A stretch of DNA of 64,000 bases from contig CALOCN010000014.1 in NCBI GenBank assembly GCA_942491735.1, positions 1,426,001 through 1,490,000 of the forward strand, given 5' to 3'. Positions 18,501-26,553 of the stretch are shown one piece after another. The notes beneath the pieces were generated by a model that was not told the DNA's origin, made no database searches, and was given only the letters and a program-made list of their open reading frames with translations. Position 1 is the stretch's first letter; every line of letters begins with the position of its first letter. Both the position numbers and the translations under genes were made by a program. This DNA comes from CALOCN01 sp942491735. GTDB taxonomy: Bacteria > Eisenbacteria > RBG-16-71-46 > JABDJR01.

Positions 18501-19723
18501 AGCCGGACGCGGGGGAAGCGATCGCGCTTGACATCGTGGTGCGCAACGCCAGCTTCAGCAACGCCACCGGAGTCCAGGGAACCCTGACCTCGCTCTCCGG
18601 TGACCTGTACGTGCTCCAGGGGTCGGCGAGCTATGGGGACCTGGGTTCCCAGGCTTTCGAGAGCGGGGATCAGCCCTACCGGGTGCTGGTTTCCCCCAGC
18701 GCCGCCTGCCAGAGCGCGGCCCAGTTGCAGATCGAGTTCACGGCCGACGGCGGATACGGCGTGACCGGGATCATCGACCTGCTCCTGGAAACGGACGTCA
18801 CCTTCCAGCCGCTGCAGTTCCTCGACGATATGGAAGGGGTGGAGCCCAACGGGTTCACCCATGGCGCCGAGTCCGGTGCCGACGACTGGGGCTATGTGAC
18901 CAGCGCGGCGGCCAGTCCCACCCACTCCTGGTTCGCGAGCAACCAGGCCTCCATCACCAACGCGTGGCTGCAGTCACCTCCCTTGTACGTGACCTCGACC
19001 TCGGTTCTGACTTTCCAGCACCGCTATGTCATGGAGTCGACCTACGACGGAGCGGTGCTGGAGATCTCCACCGACGACGGGGCGACCTGGACCGACATCG
19101 GCCAGTCCTACAACTCCTCGCTCAACGCCACCGGCCCCGCCTGGGGCGGTCCCTTCGCGCCGGGACAGGCCTTCTGGAGCGGGGACTCGGGTGGGTTCGT
19201 CACCGAGACGGTCAACCTGGGCTCCATGACTTCGGTGCTCGGCGACCCGCTCTACGCCGGCCAGGTGGTGCTCATCCGTTGGCGCATCGGATGCGACAAC
19301 AGCAACACATCGCCGCCGCACGTGGGGTGGTGGGTGGACGACATCTCCCTGACCGACTCCGGGACCTTCGTGGCCGGGTGCGACCAGACGAATCCCTGTG
19401 CCACGACCGACGCATCGGACGCCGGTCCCCGGCTCGGGGTCACCCACCTCGCCCAGAACGTGCCCAACCCCATGCACACGGCGCGCACCCGGATCGAGTA
19501 CCGGGTGGGCACGGGGGACGCGGGTCCGGTGACCCTGTCCGTGTTCGATGTCAACGGACGGCTGGTACGGACCCTGGTGGACAGCCACCAGCCGGCCGGC
19601 GCGTATCAGGTGGGTTGGGACGGGCGCACCGAGACCGGGGGACGAGTCCCCGCCGGGATGTACTTCTACGAGCTCAGGGCCGGCGCGGAGCGCCAAGTGA
19701 GGAAACTCATCCTCATCGACTGA
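15554..19723 (+). CDS. Secreted M6-family metalloprotease with C-terminal FlgD-Ig/T9SS-type sorting module
   Basis: A 1389-residue secreted protease. An N-terminal signal peptide (hydrophobic ~14-30) precedes an immune-inhibitor-A-like M6 catalytic domain with zinc motif HEFGH (308-312) followed by ALGLPDLYD. The middle holds two repeats of a ~350-residue block, each a beta-sandwich with C-rich DG(Q/E)PD-like segments followed by a MAM/concanavalin-like domain with WSHN and WNIDDYSI/WWVDDISL ends. A fibronectin-III-like segment sits between them. The C-terminal ~85 residues match the FlgD-Ig type A sorting domain (VPNPMHTARTRIEY ... DVNGRLVRTL ... GMYFYELRAG). Such domains usually direct export by a type IX-like route. 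AAGGAGT eight bases before ATG 15554 sets the start. Confidence 0.92.
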   Translation: MNLPRTRWTPGAYALVTTLFAFSLSALLAATSAAMPPPAPGNTEGLPASVRQLIAEDPTLFLPRTGFRPVIERQKAERARLVQQMLRTGYTLKGAQTASLARVTTTRYAPVLCGLYADKGSPDWPTADLIDQLFSLDYGATNTQGHPGSMREHYLDMSYGTFDLQGGVFGWYTLPQPGSFYYSDDNGLGVDRADGETGAYLHHTLVAADPGTDFSLYDNDGPDNIPNSGDDDGVVDLVMLVHPNEGGECGGDDIWSHSFVYSGWAQHSGPFVTNDIGFNGQPLVIDDYVIMPAVSCFGGRIEIGVFSHEFGHALGLPDLYDRTAYDPAGAVSTGGIGLFGLMAAGSYGGDYSHPATPTQMCAWSKEQLGWLAPREVVCDASETLYYLGDSADALKMWTGGDYSTGEYFLVENRQRKKWDKFLLGEGLLITHIDNNVLTQNDEACPGGNPCLASHYQVMVIEADNQWEMQTAAAPLAGPWFGEPEDFFSASNNDTWNDLTLPSARDHAGVPTGLSISNISTADLKMTLDVGASLVCEGVPSLSATDAEVGGGCDLDRFLDPGETVSLAVTVRNFPTALPATGISATLTSLTPSVTVVDGTAEFPDLDRGKFGKSIIPFRISADGTVACSTFASLRLDLVADGGYATAETLIVPLGLDSLFVPFPLFEDDMESGEENGWRHYAYINEDDWSHNTNGNHTVGAVPGNSWFAGAPATGKDVSLEPPAFIPGATSVVTFWHKYDFEDDWDGGVLELSTDNGATWVDVGALTSTGYDDTLTVNPQSSLSGRPAWNGLNPAYPLFDQVTLDMSGWSGLQCRLRFRLGTDLASSGVAVPGWNIDDYSINDAAILREQCEETALCPGAEIDPPVFAGLESAVNPQTLDCNAADLKWSKATDVSGPVTYLIYASTTTPVPTTSPLASTPLLKYRVEGLTPNQTYHFLVRARDSQGNVDGNMVEQTVALTCDPPVLALESFALTETESCDGDGQPDAGEAIALDIVVRNASFSNATGVQGTLTSLSGDLYVLQGSASYGDLGSQAFESGDQPYRVLVSPSAACQSAAQLQIEFTADGGYGVTGIIDLLLETDVTFQPLQFLDDMEGVEPNGFTHGAESGADDWGYVTSAAASPTHSWFASNQASITNAWLQSPPLYVTSTSVLTFQHRYVMESTYDGAVLEISTDDGATWTDIGQSYNSSLNATGPAWGGPFAPGQAFWSGDSGGFVTETVNLGSMTSVLGDPLYAGQVVLIRWRIGCDNSNTSPPHVGWWVDDISLTDSGTFVAGCDQTNPCATTDASDAGPRLGVTHLAQNVPNPMHTARTRIEYRVGTGDAGPVTLSVFDVNGRLVRTLVDSHQPAGAYQVGWDGRTETGGRVPAGMYFYELRAGAERQVRKLILID

Positions 19724-19769
19724 AGAGTCAAAGCCGGACAGCCTTGGCACTTTCGACGGCCCTTTGTGG

Positions 19770-19799
19770 AACGCCTCCGCCCATCGTGGCGGGGGCGTT
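19770..19799 (+). terminator. Rho-independent-like terminator after the M6 protease gene
   Basis: A 12-base stem (AACGCCTCCGCC / GGCGGGGGCGTT, one G-T wobble) with a six-base loop, followed by CACTCTTT. It lies 47 bases after the protease stop and before the next promoter-like TATACT (19861-19866). Confidence 0.6.
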
Positions 19800-19860
19800 C
19801 ACTCTTTGGAGGGTGAGCCCTTCGGACCGGTCATGCGTCGCGCGTCTCCCGCTGTGCGCC

Positions 19861-19866
19861 TATACT
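19861..19866 (+). promoter_or_regulatory. Possible -10 box before the TPR-gluzincin gene
   Basis: TATACT, a good sigma-70 -10 hexamer, sits 32 bases before the GTG start and downstream of the preceding terminator. The -35 region is not clear. The same hexamer lies at 1999-2004 upstream of queG. Confidence 0.35.
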
Positions 19867-19897
19867 TGGCGGTCCCTCAGACCCCGGGAGATGGAAC

Positions 19898-22609
19898 GTG
19901 ATCCGACCCCTGCTCTTGTCCCTGCTCGTCCTCTTGGCCACCCCCACCCTCGCGCGGGCCGACCTGCTGGATCCCGCCCGGGTCGATCTGGAGGCGGCCC
20001 GGCTCGCCGCGAACGACGCGGACTCCGCCCCGTTCGCGCAGGCGATCCCCGTGCTCCTGCGGGCGGGGGCTCACGACCGGGCCCTGGAACGCACGCTGGC
20101 CCGGCTCGACGACGGAACCCCCCTCACCCTCGAGGAGCGACTCGTCGCGGTGGACGTCGCCCTGGCCACCCGCACCCTCGACGGGGTCCCGGAACTCACC
20201 CGGTCGTTGCTGGCCGAGGCTCCCGACAGCGCCCCGGTCCGGATGGCCGCGTATCGCTGGAGGCTGGCCCGCGCGGACCTCGCCGGCATCGATGCCGCAA
20301 TCGAGGCGCGGGTTGCCTCGCCGACGGTAGCGGAGACATTGTTCCGGGCCGAACTCGCCCTGACCCGACGGGACCTCGGTGAGGCCCGAGCCGGGTTCGC
20401 CAAGGCGCTTGACGGGGAGCCCACTGCGGCGGTGATTGCCATGGCCCGGGCCGGGCTGGCCCGTGTCCACTACAAGGCCCGGGACTACGACGCCGCCATT
20501 GCGGAGCTGGAACGTGCCTTGGGGGAGGTGGGCTGCGACTCGCTTCTCCTGGTCGAGGCGGGGCTCACCCTGATCCGACTGGGACGCACGGACGAAGCGA
20601 TCGACGCATTCGAGTTGGCGGTGAAGACATCGCCCTATAGTGAACGGGCGCATTATCTTCTGGGCAACGGGTATGCCCGCAAGAACTACAGCCAACTCTA
20701 CGAAGCCTACCCGGAAGCACTCGCCGGGGCCGGGGAAGATCAGATCGAGATGGCCGATGCTCTCTTCGCGGCCGGGGACTATGAAGCGGCCGAAGGGGTC
20801 TACCAGGCCATGGGTGCACAGCAGCCGGGCTGGGCCGAAATCCCGGCACGTCTGGGTTCCCTGGCCTTCATGCGCGGCGACTACGGCGCGGCTCGGGATT
20901 ACTTCAAGGCCTCGCTCGCCCTGTGCCCCGAATACGGCCGCGCCCACAACGGCCTGGCCAAGGCGCTGGAGGCCCAGCGTATGGCGGTGGAAATCCACCG
21001 TGCGGCGGATCGGGCACGTTTCGATGCCAGCGCGATGCCCGACGTTCCGGGTATCGAGACCTTCGTCGTCAATTGGGACGCGCTCAGCGACCGGCACCGG
21101 AAGCAGGTCGCCCTGGCCCTGGCGCCGTGGGAACGCTACATCCCGGTCCTCGTCGAGGCCGAAGCGACCTACTACATCAAACCGCTCCACGAACTGCTTT
21201 CGGAGACCCCGGGTCAGGAGCTGCTGCGGGATCAGCGCATCAACTACGACTCCCGTCTCTGGGACGACGTCCGCGGGTGTGGCGGCTATCACACGGTGAC
21301 CGGCGTGGAGGACGTGGAGCGCTCCATCTACAACCGCTACAACACGGTGCTGCACGAACTCACCCACCAGGTGCACGGCGTGCAGACCCCGGATCGCAGC
21401 CGTGCCATCCAGGAGTTGTATCGACGCACCAAGGAACGGGACGAGGCCGACCCGGATACCGAAGCCTTCCTCAGCCGCTATGCCGGGGGAAGCGTGTGGG
21501 AGTACTTCGCCGAAGGGGCCAACGCGCTTTTCTCGCCCCGTCGTGACGACTACGACTATCGGGAGATCGTGACCTCGCGGCTGACCGAAATGGACCCCGC
21601 CCTGATTCGCCTCGTGGAAGAGCTCATGGTCGAAGCGGATGTGGAGAGCTGCTACGTGGTGGGCTACGTCAACCGGGGGGACGAGTACCTGCAGCAGGGA
21701 AAGGTGGAGCGCGCCGTGGGGAGCTACAACGCGGCGCTCCGTCGGGACCCCGCTTCCGAGACCGGTCTGGCGTCGCTGCGCTATGCGATGCTTCTCAAGC
21801 CGCCCACGGACCCGTCGAAACGCGAGGTATGGGGAAACCAGCAGGTGAGTTTCGCCGAGCGCGATGCGAAGACCCACGTGGAGAGCGCGTCGTTGGCCCT
21901 GGCGGTAAGCAACGCGCACCGTCACGCCGGTCATGGTCTCGCCGCCGCGCGGGCCTCCCTCGAGCACGCCCGGGAGGGGGTGCGGGAGCCGGAGCGGAAC
22001 CGGCTCGACGCGGAGCTGGGTCGTCTGGCCTGGCTGGCCGGTGACGCGCCCGCCGCCCGGGAGGCCTACCAGCGCGTGCTGGACTACCAGGCCGACAGCC
22101 CGACCGGTCTGTGGGGCCTCGCCCAGGCCCACGCCCTGGCCGGGGACTGGGACGCCGCGTGGGGCCGCTACGAAGAGGCGGTCCGCATGCGCACCGGGGT
22201 GGTCGATCTCCGATGCGACTACGCATTCGACCTGCTGCGCGCGGGAGACGTGGAGCGTGCGGCGGAGCAGGTGGATGCCGCGTTGCTCCTGGATGCCGGG
22301 GATCCAAGGGTGCTGGCCCTGGCCGCGTGGGTGGCGTTGGAACGGGAGGATGTGGGGGCTGCGTCCGCGCTCGTCGAGGATGCGATCGCGGCGGGGGAGT
22401 GGTGCGACCTGGCCTACATCGTCAAGGGGATGACCGAGGCGCGGCACGGGAGCGTGTTTCGGGTCCGCAGGATCCTGGATCCGGTCCTGCTGCGCATGGA
22501 GTCCGATCTCCCGCCCGAATACGTCTACCGGGACAAGTGGGGACGCTTCGACGAGGTGCACCTACGCCCCGAACTGGAACGTCTGCTGATCGTGGAGCTG
22601 CTGCAGTGA
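19898..22609 (+). CDS. Exported TPR protein with gluzincin-like peptidase domain
   Basis: A 903-residue protein with a signal peptide (MIRPLLLSLLVLLATPTLARA) and TPR-like helical repeats in the first ~390 and last ~320 residues. Between them is a domain with HELTH (486-490), an HExxH zinc motif, and 49 residues after its second His a YFAEGANALFSP segment whose E539 is a good candidate for a third zinc ligand. That HExxH...E spacing is the gluzincin pattern. No named family was recognised. The start is GTG 19898 with GGGAG upstream; the stop overlaps the gamma-glutamyltransferase start (GTGA). Likely a periplasmic or outer-membrane-associated peptidase with protein-binding TPR arms; substrate unknown. 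Confidence 0.8.
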   Translation: MIRPLLLSLLVLLATPTLARADLLDPARVDLEAARLAANDADSAPFAQAIPVLLRAGAHDRALERTLARLDDGTPLTLEERLVAVDVALATRTLDGVPELTRSLLAEAPDSAPVRMAAYRWRLARADLAGIDAAIEARVASPTVAETLFRAELALTRRDLGEARAGFAKALDGEPTAAVIAMARAGLARVHYKARDYDAAIAELERALGEVGCDSLLLVEAGLTLIRLGRTDEAIDAFELAVKTSPYSERAHYLLGNGYARKNYSQLYEAYPEALAGAGEDQIEMADALFAAGDYEAAEGVYQAMGAQQPGWAEIPARLGSLAFMRGDYGAARDYFKASLALCPEYGRAHNGLAKALEAQRMAVEIHRAADRARFDASAMPDVPGIETFVVNWDALSDRHRKQVALALAPWERYIPVLVEAEATYYIKPLHELLSETPGQELLRDQRINYDSRLWDDVRGCGGYHTVTGVEDVERSIYNRYNTVLHELTHQVHGVQTPDRSRAIQELYRRTKERDEADPDTEAFLSRYAGGSVWEYFAEGANALFSPRRDDYDYREIVTSRLTEMDPALIRLVEELMVEADVESCYVVGYVNRGDEYLQQGKVERAVGSYNAALRRDPASETGLASLRYAMLLKPPTDPSKREVWGNQQVSFAERDAKTHVESASLALAVSNAHRHAGHGLAAARASLEHAREGVREPERNRLDAELGRLAWLAGDAPAAREAYQRVLDYQADSPTGLWGLAQAHALAGDWDAAWGRYEEAVRMRTGVVDLRCDYAFDLLRAGDVERAAEQVDAALLLDAGDPRVLALAAWVALEREDVGAASALVEDAIAAGEWCDLAYIVKGMTEARHGSVFRVRRILDPVLLRMESDLPPEYVYRDKWGRFDEVHLRPELERLLIVELLQ

Positions 22610-24207
22610 GCCGATCCGGGCCGTCGTCTCCTCCCATGCCGGACGGCACCGTGTACGGCCGGGAGGGCGCGGCGGCGACCTCCCACCCGCTGGCCACCGG
22701 GATCGGTATCCAACTCCTGCGGGCGGGGGGGAGTGCGGTGGATGCGGCGATCGGCATGGCGGCGGCGCTCACCGTGGTGGAGCCCACCAGCAACGGCCTG
22801 GGCGGGGATGCCTTTGCCCTGGTGCATGACGGGGAGACCCTGCACGGCCTCAACGCCAGCGGCCGATCCCCGCGTGCCCTCCGGCCGGATCTCCCCGAAC
22901 TGTCCGGTCTGAGCGCGTTCCCCAAGCTGGGTTGGCTCCCGGTCACCGTCCCCGGGGCGCCTGCGGCGTGGGCCGATCTGCACCTTCGGTTCGGAAACCT
23001 CCCTTTTGCCCGGGTCCTGGAGCCGGCGATCCGCCTCGCCGACGGCGGTCATGCGGTCGCTCCCATGGTGAGCCACTACTGGAAGATGGCCGCCGAACGC
23101 TATGGGGCACAATCGGCTCCGCTGTTTGACGCCTGGCGATCCACCTTTGCCCCGCGCGAACGTGGGCCGGAGCCGGGAGAGTGGGTGACCCTGCCCGATC
23201 ACGCCCGGACCCTGCGACGGATTGCCGCCTCCGAGTCGCGCGACCTCTACGAAGGGGATCTCGCCCGGGTCATCGCAGACCATGCCGCCTCCACCGGCGG
23301 TCTCCTCACCGCGGAGGATCTCGCCGCCCATGGCAACGACTGGGTGGATCCGATCGGGATGGATCATCGGGACGCGACCCTGTGGGAACTGCCTCCCAAC
23401 GGCCAGGGGGCGGTGGCCCTCTCCGCCCTGGGGATGCTTTCGGGAAGACCGGTGCCCGCGTGGGACGATCCGGCCTCGCTGCACGCGGAGATCGAGGCCA
23501 TCAAGCTGGCCTTTGCCGACGCGCAGGCGCACATCACCGACCCCGAGCACATGGTGCGCGACGTGGCCGACCTGCTGGCTCCGGACTATCTGGCCCGCAG
23601 GGCCGGTCTCATCGGCGAACGTGCCGAGCTTAGGGAAACAGGGCTCCCCCGCGAGGGGGGCACGGTCTATCTCTCCGTCGCCGATGCAAAGGGCATGATG
23701 GTGAGCTACATCCAGTCCAACTTCATGGGCTTCGGTTCCGGGGTGGTGGTGCCGGGGACCGGAATCGCGTTCCAGAACCGTGGCGCCGGGTTCACGCTGG
23801 AGGCGGATCACCCCAACGCTCCCGGTCCGTCCAAGCGCCCGCTCCACACCATCATCCCCGGATTCCTCGGTCGCGACGGCAAACCCTGGGGACCGATCGG
23901 TGTCATGGGGGGGCACATGCAACCCCAGGGGCACGTCCAGGTGGCGCGGAGACTGGTGGACCTGCGGTGGACCCCCCAGGCCGCCCTGGATGCGCCCCGC
24001 TGGCACTGGCACGAGGGTTTGCGGGTGACTCTCGAGGCGGCCTGGCCACGGGAGACGGTGGACTTTCTCCGCGCGGCGGGGCACGAGATCGAGGTCACCC
24101 ACAGCCCGAAATGGTTCGGGCGGGGTCAGGTCATCCTTCGCGGCCCGGACGGCACGTACGCGGCCGGCAGCGAGCGCCGATGCGATGGCTGCGCATTGGC
24201 CTTCTGA
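22606..24207 (+). CDS. ggt: Gamma-glutamyltransferase family protein
   Basis: A 533-residue Ntn-hydrolase of the gamma-glutamyltransferase family. Typical features are the N-terminal GREGAAATSHPLAT and GGSAVDAAIGMAAAL, SNGLGGDAF, and the autoprocessing Thr at T353 in EGGTVYLSVAD, followed by SNFMGFGSGVVVPGTG and GHMQPQGHVQ. No signal peptide is seen, unlike periplasmic E. coli GGT; this short-N-terminus type (YwrD-like) is often cytoplasmic. The GTG start overlaps the previous stop. An in-frame ATG at 22636 is an alternative start. It acts on glutathione or other gamma-glutamyl compounds; the precise substrate is not inferable. Confidence 0.93.
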   Translation: MSRSGPSSPPMPDGTVYGREGAAATSHPLATGIGIQLLRAGGSAVDAAIGMAAALTVVEPTSNGLGGDAFALVHDGETLHGLNASGRSPRALRPDLPELSGLSAFPKLGWLPVTVPGAPAAWADLHLRFGNLPFARVLEPAIRLADGGHAVAPMVSHYWKMAAERYGAQSAPLFDAWRSTFAPRERGPEPGEWVTLPDHARTLRRIAASESRDLYEGDLARVIADHAASTGGLLTAEDLAAHGNDWVDPIGMDHRDATLWELPPNGQGAVALSALGMLSGRPVPAWDDPASLHAEIEAIKLAFADAQAHITDPEHMVRDVADLLAPDYLARRAGLIGERAELRETGLPREGGTVYLSVADAKGMMVSYIQSNFMGFGSGVVVPGTGIAFQNRGAGFTLEADHPNAPGPSKRPLHTIIPGFLGRDGKPWGPIGVMGGHMQPQGHVQVARRLVDLRWTPQAALDAPRWHWHEGLRVTLEAAWPRETVDFLRAAGHEIEVTHSPKWFGRGQVILRGPDGTYAAGSERRCDGCALAF

Positions 24208-24219
24208 TTCCCGGGAAGG

Positions 24220-25062
24220 CTAGTCGCCGCGGGAGCGATCCAGGGCCCGGGCGGCCTCGGCCAGTTCCACCACGCGGGGATGCGGGGCCAGGACGAGTCC
24301 CAACAGGAGCCCGGTCACGAGCCCCCCGGTGTGGGCGTAGTAGTCGGCATGGAGCAGCGACGGCATGAACATGGCGACGAACAGGGGAACGTAGACCCGC
24401 CATGCCTTCCAGCGTTGCCGATAGGAAAACAGCGCGCGACGGCGGACCACGAACGCGACCGCGCAACCGGCCAGGCCGAAGATCGCTCCGGAGGCGCCGA
24501 TGCTCAGCGGGGGACCACCGTGTCCGACAAAGGAAAACCAGGCCCCTCCCATTCCGGTCACCAGGTAGACCAGGAACGTCCAGCGGCTCCCGATGAGGAA
24601 CTCCACCGCGCCCGCACCGGCGACCAGGGAGACCATGTTGCGAAACAGGTGCCCGGCGTCGGCGTGGAGGAACAGGGTGGGGATCCACCACCACACCGCG
24701 TTGTCCCGATCGACCAGGACCCACTTGCCGCTGACCCACTGGATGATGGTTCCCAGATAGGCGTTCCCGAACCGCACCAGGAGGATCGCCGCCACGAGCA
24801 GGTTGACCACGAGGAGGGTCTCGGTGGCGGAAATCCCGCGCCGGGGGAACAGCACCCCACGCACGTCCGGGGCCGGCGGCTCGGGGGGGGCGGTTCGACC
24901 GGCCCGCAGTCGAAGATACTCCGGGTGCCCGGCCGCCGGCACCCACCGGCCGTCCGTGTCCAGCAGCAACGCATGGGGGGGGACGCGACCATCCTCGACC
25001 CAGAGTTCCCACTCGCCGGGTTCCAGCCGGATTTCGTCCCCTTCAATACGGATGACAATCAT
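24220..25062 (-). CDS. Rhomboid family intramembrane serine protease
   Basis: A 280-residue membrane protein. Residues 1-70 form a soluble domain. Six hydrophobic helices follow, with the rhomboid motifs HADAGHLFRN (133-142), the catalytic Ser in GASGAIFG (S191), and the catalytic His in AHTGGLVTG (H244). It cleaves transmembrane substrates within the lipid bilayer. It converges on ggt with a 12-base gap and diverges from the DUF427 gene. Confidence 0.93.
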   Translation of the reverse strand: MIVIRIEGDEIRLEPGEWELWVEDGRVPPHALLLDTDGRWVPAAGHPEYLRLRAGRTAPPEPPAPDVRGVLFPRRGISATETLLVVNLLVAAILLVRFGNAYLGTIIQWVSGKWVLVDRDNAVWWWIPTLFLHADAGHLFRNMVSLVAGAGAVEFLIGSRWTFLVYLVTGMGGAWFSFVGHGGPPLSIGASGAIFGLAGCAVAFVVRRRALFSYRQRWKAWRVYVPLFVAMFMPSLLHADYYAHTGGLVTGLLLGLVLAPHPRVVELAEAARALDRSRGD

Positions 25063-25086
25063 GGGTAGAGTGTAGGAACGGGAACA

Positions 25087-25100
25087 CCCACCGTGGTGGG
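25087..25100. promoter_or_regulatory. Palindrome between rhomboid and DUF427 genes
   Basis: CCCACC-GT-GGTGGG, a perfect 14-base palindrome in the 101-base divergent intergenic region. It shares CCCACCGTGG with the palindrome upstream of ctaA. Possible operator; no regulator is identified in the window. Confidence 0.3.
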
Positions 25101-25163
25101 AATTCGCCTTGTCTTGTCACCCGGGTCCAGTTCATCTGGGCCCAACCCTGGAGGAGTCGACCC

Positions 25164-25448
25164 ATGGCCAAGGCCATCTGGAACGAGACCGTACTTGCCG
25201 AATCCGACAACACGGTCGTGGTGGAGGGGAATCACTATTTCCCCGCGGACTCGGTGAACATGGAGTTCTTCCGGCAAAGCGACACCCGCACCAACTGCCC
25301 CTGGAAGGGGGAAGCCGGCTACTACACCCTGGAAGTGAACGGCGAAGTCAACGAGGACGCGGCCTGGTTCTATGCCACGCCGAAGGAAGCCGCGGGCCGG
25401 ATCAAGGATCATGTGGCGTTCTGGAAGGGTGTGAGCGTCGAGCCCTAG
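25164..25448 (+). CDS. DUF427 domain protein
   Basis: A 94-residue protein that nearly equals one DUF427 domain. Diagnostic parts are the N-terminal KAIWNETVLAESD, NHYFP, the CPWKG motif, and AWFYATPKEAA. The fold is a small beta-barrel; the biochemical role is unknown. GGAGGAG nine bases upstream supports ATG 25164. Its stop is five bases from the convergent CsgG-like gene stop, with no terminator in between. Confidence 0.93.
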   Translation: MAKAIWNETVLAESDNTVVVEGNHYFPADSVNMEFFRQSDTRTNCPWKGEAGYYTLEVNGEVNEDAAWFYATPKEAAGRIKDHVAFWKGVSVEP

Positions 25449-25453
25449 ACGGT

Positions 25454-26530
25454 TCAGTTGTCGCGATTGAGGGCCAGCGTTTCCAGGATGTTGAGACGGA
25501 ACTCGGCCACCTCGTTCTCGGGATCCTTCTCCAGGACCCGCTTCCACACGTCGGCCGCGGTGGTGTAGTTCCCCGCGTCTTCCATCTCCAGGGCCTCGGC
25601 GATGAGGAACTTCGCTTCGACGTAGGCCTTGCGTCCCTTCACGGAGGATTCCTGCGTCTTGAAGTAGGCCTCGGTGGGGTCCAGAAGATCCGTCTCGTCG
25701 CCGGCTCCGCTGAGAATGCTCTCGATTCCGGCGGCCAGACCCAGGACCAGTTCCTTCTCCAGGGCCAGGAACTTCTCCGCCTTTCCCGCGAACTCCCCGG
25801 TGACCTGACGGGTGAGGATGATCTCTCCGGTCTCGGTATGCACCACCCGGGCATCGATGCGGACGGTCTTCTTGTCCAGGATCACGTACTGCCCGAAGAT
25901 GTAGGTCTGGGCCCCGAGGAGCTTGCCGGCCTGCGCGGCGTTTTCCCCCACCACACCGGACTGCGAGAGTTCGATCTCGTCCAGCAGGGTGCGGGTCCGC
26001 TGGCGATCCACGATGCGTAGCGGCGTGGCGGCGGCGAGGTCCGCGGTGATGGTGTGGACGAGAACCCCGGCGAACCGGGACGTGTCGAGGTCCTTGGAGC
26101 CGCCGACGTAGATCGAGTTGTCCTCGAAGTCCCCGATGGCCACGGTGCGGATGTCCGGACCGGCCGGTTCCATCGCTTCCCGCACCACGTGGTAGAGCTC
26201 GATGACCGGCGGGGGGAACTCGTAGTCCGGCGAGAACCGTGCGGTCGGGTCCAGCGCGAGCATGTTGGCAATCGCCTCCCTGGCCCCGTCCATGTTGCGT
26301 TGCGCGACAAGGGTCGCGGCGCGGCACATGTACCCGTCGACCTTGGCCGCGTTGTCGATCCCGGCTTCCTGGAGACTGTCCGAGAGCTTGATCGCGGTAT
26401 CGAAGTCGAGCTTGCGGTAGGCGTCGCAGACCGTGGACTGCGCGGTAGCGCCGGCGGGGAGGACCATGCCCATGAGAAACAGGAGCACGGGGGTGAACAG
26501 GACGGGTGCAAGGGAAACGCGGTGATTCAT
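25454..26530 (-). CDS. CsgG-like envelope lipoprotein-associated protein with TPR tail
   Basis: A 358-residue exported protein with a signal peptide (hydrophobic ~8-30, ATAQS cleavage-like). A helical N-terminal region (~35-125) is followed by a CsgG/HfaB-like domain (~130-270) with VAIGDFEDNS, RIVDRQRTRTLLDEIE, AGKLLGAQTYIFGQYV and VHTETGEI, and a TPR-like tail (~300-350). CsgG forms the curli export channel in the outer membrane; many CsgG-domain proteins instead act as periplasmic or outer-membrane assembly factors. Last gene of a minus-strand envelope operon that diverges from the T6SS operon. GAGGAG lies eight bases before the ATG. Confidence 0.85.
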   Translation of the reverse strand: MNHRVSLAPVLFTPVLLFLMGMVLPAGATAQSTVCDAYRKLDFDTAIKLSDSLQEAGIDNAAKVDGYMCRAATLVAQRNMDGAREAIANMLALDPTARFSPDYEFPPPVIELYHVVREAMEPAGPDIRTVAIGDFEDNSIYVGGSKDLDTSRFAGVLVHTITADLAAATPLRIVDRQRTRTLLDEIELSQSGVVGENAAQAGKLLGAQTYIFGQYVILDKKTVRIDARVVHTETGEIILTRQVTGEFAGKAEKFLALEKELVLGLAAGIESILSGAGDETDLLDPTEAYFKTQESSVKGRKAYVEAKFLIAEALEMEDAGNYTTAADVWKRVLEKDPENEVAEFRLNILETLALNRDN

Positions 26531-26553
26531 GACGATGCTCCTCGGGCGTCCGT

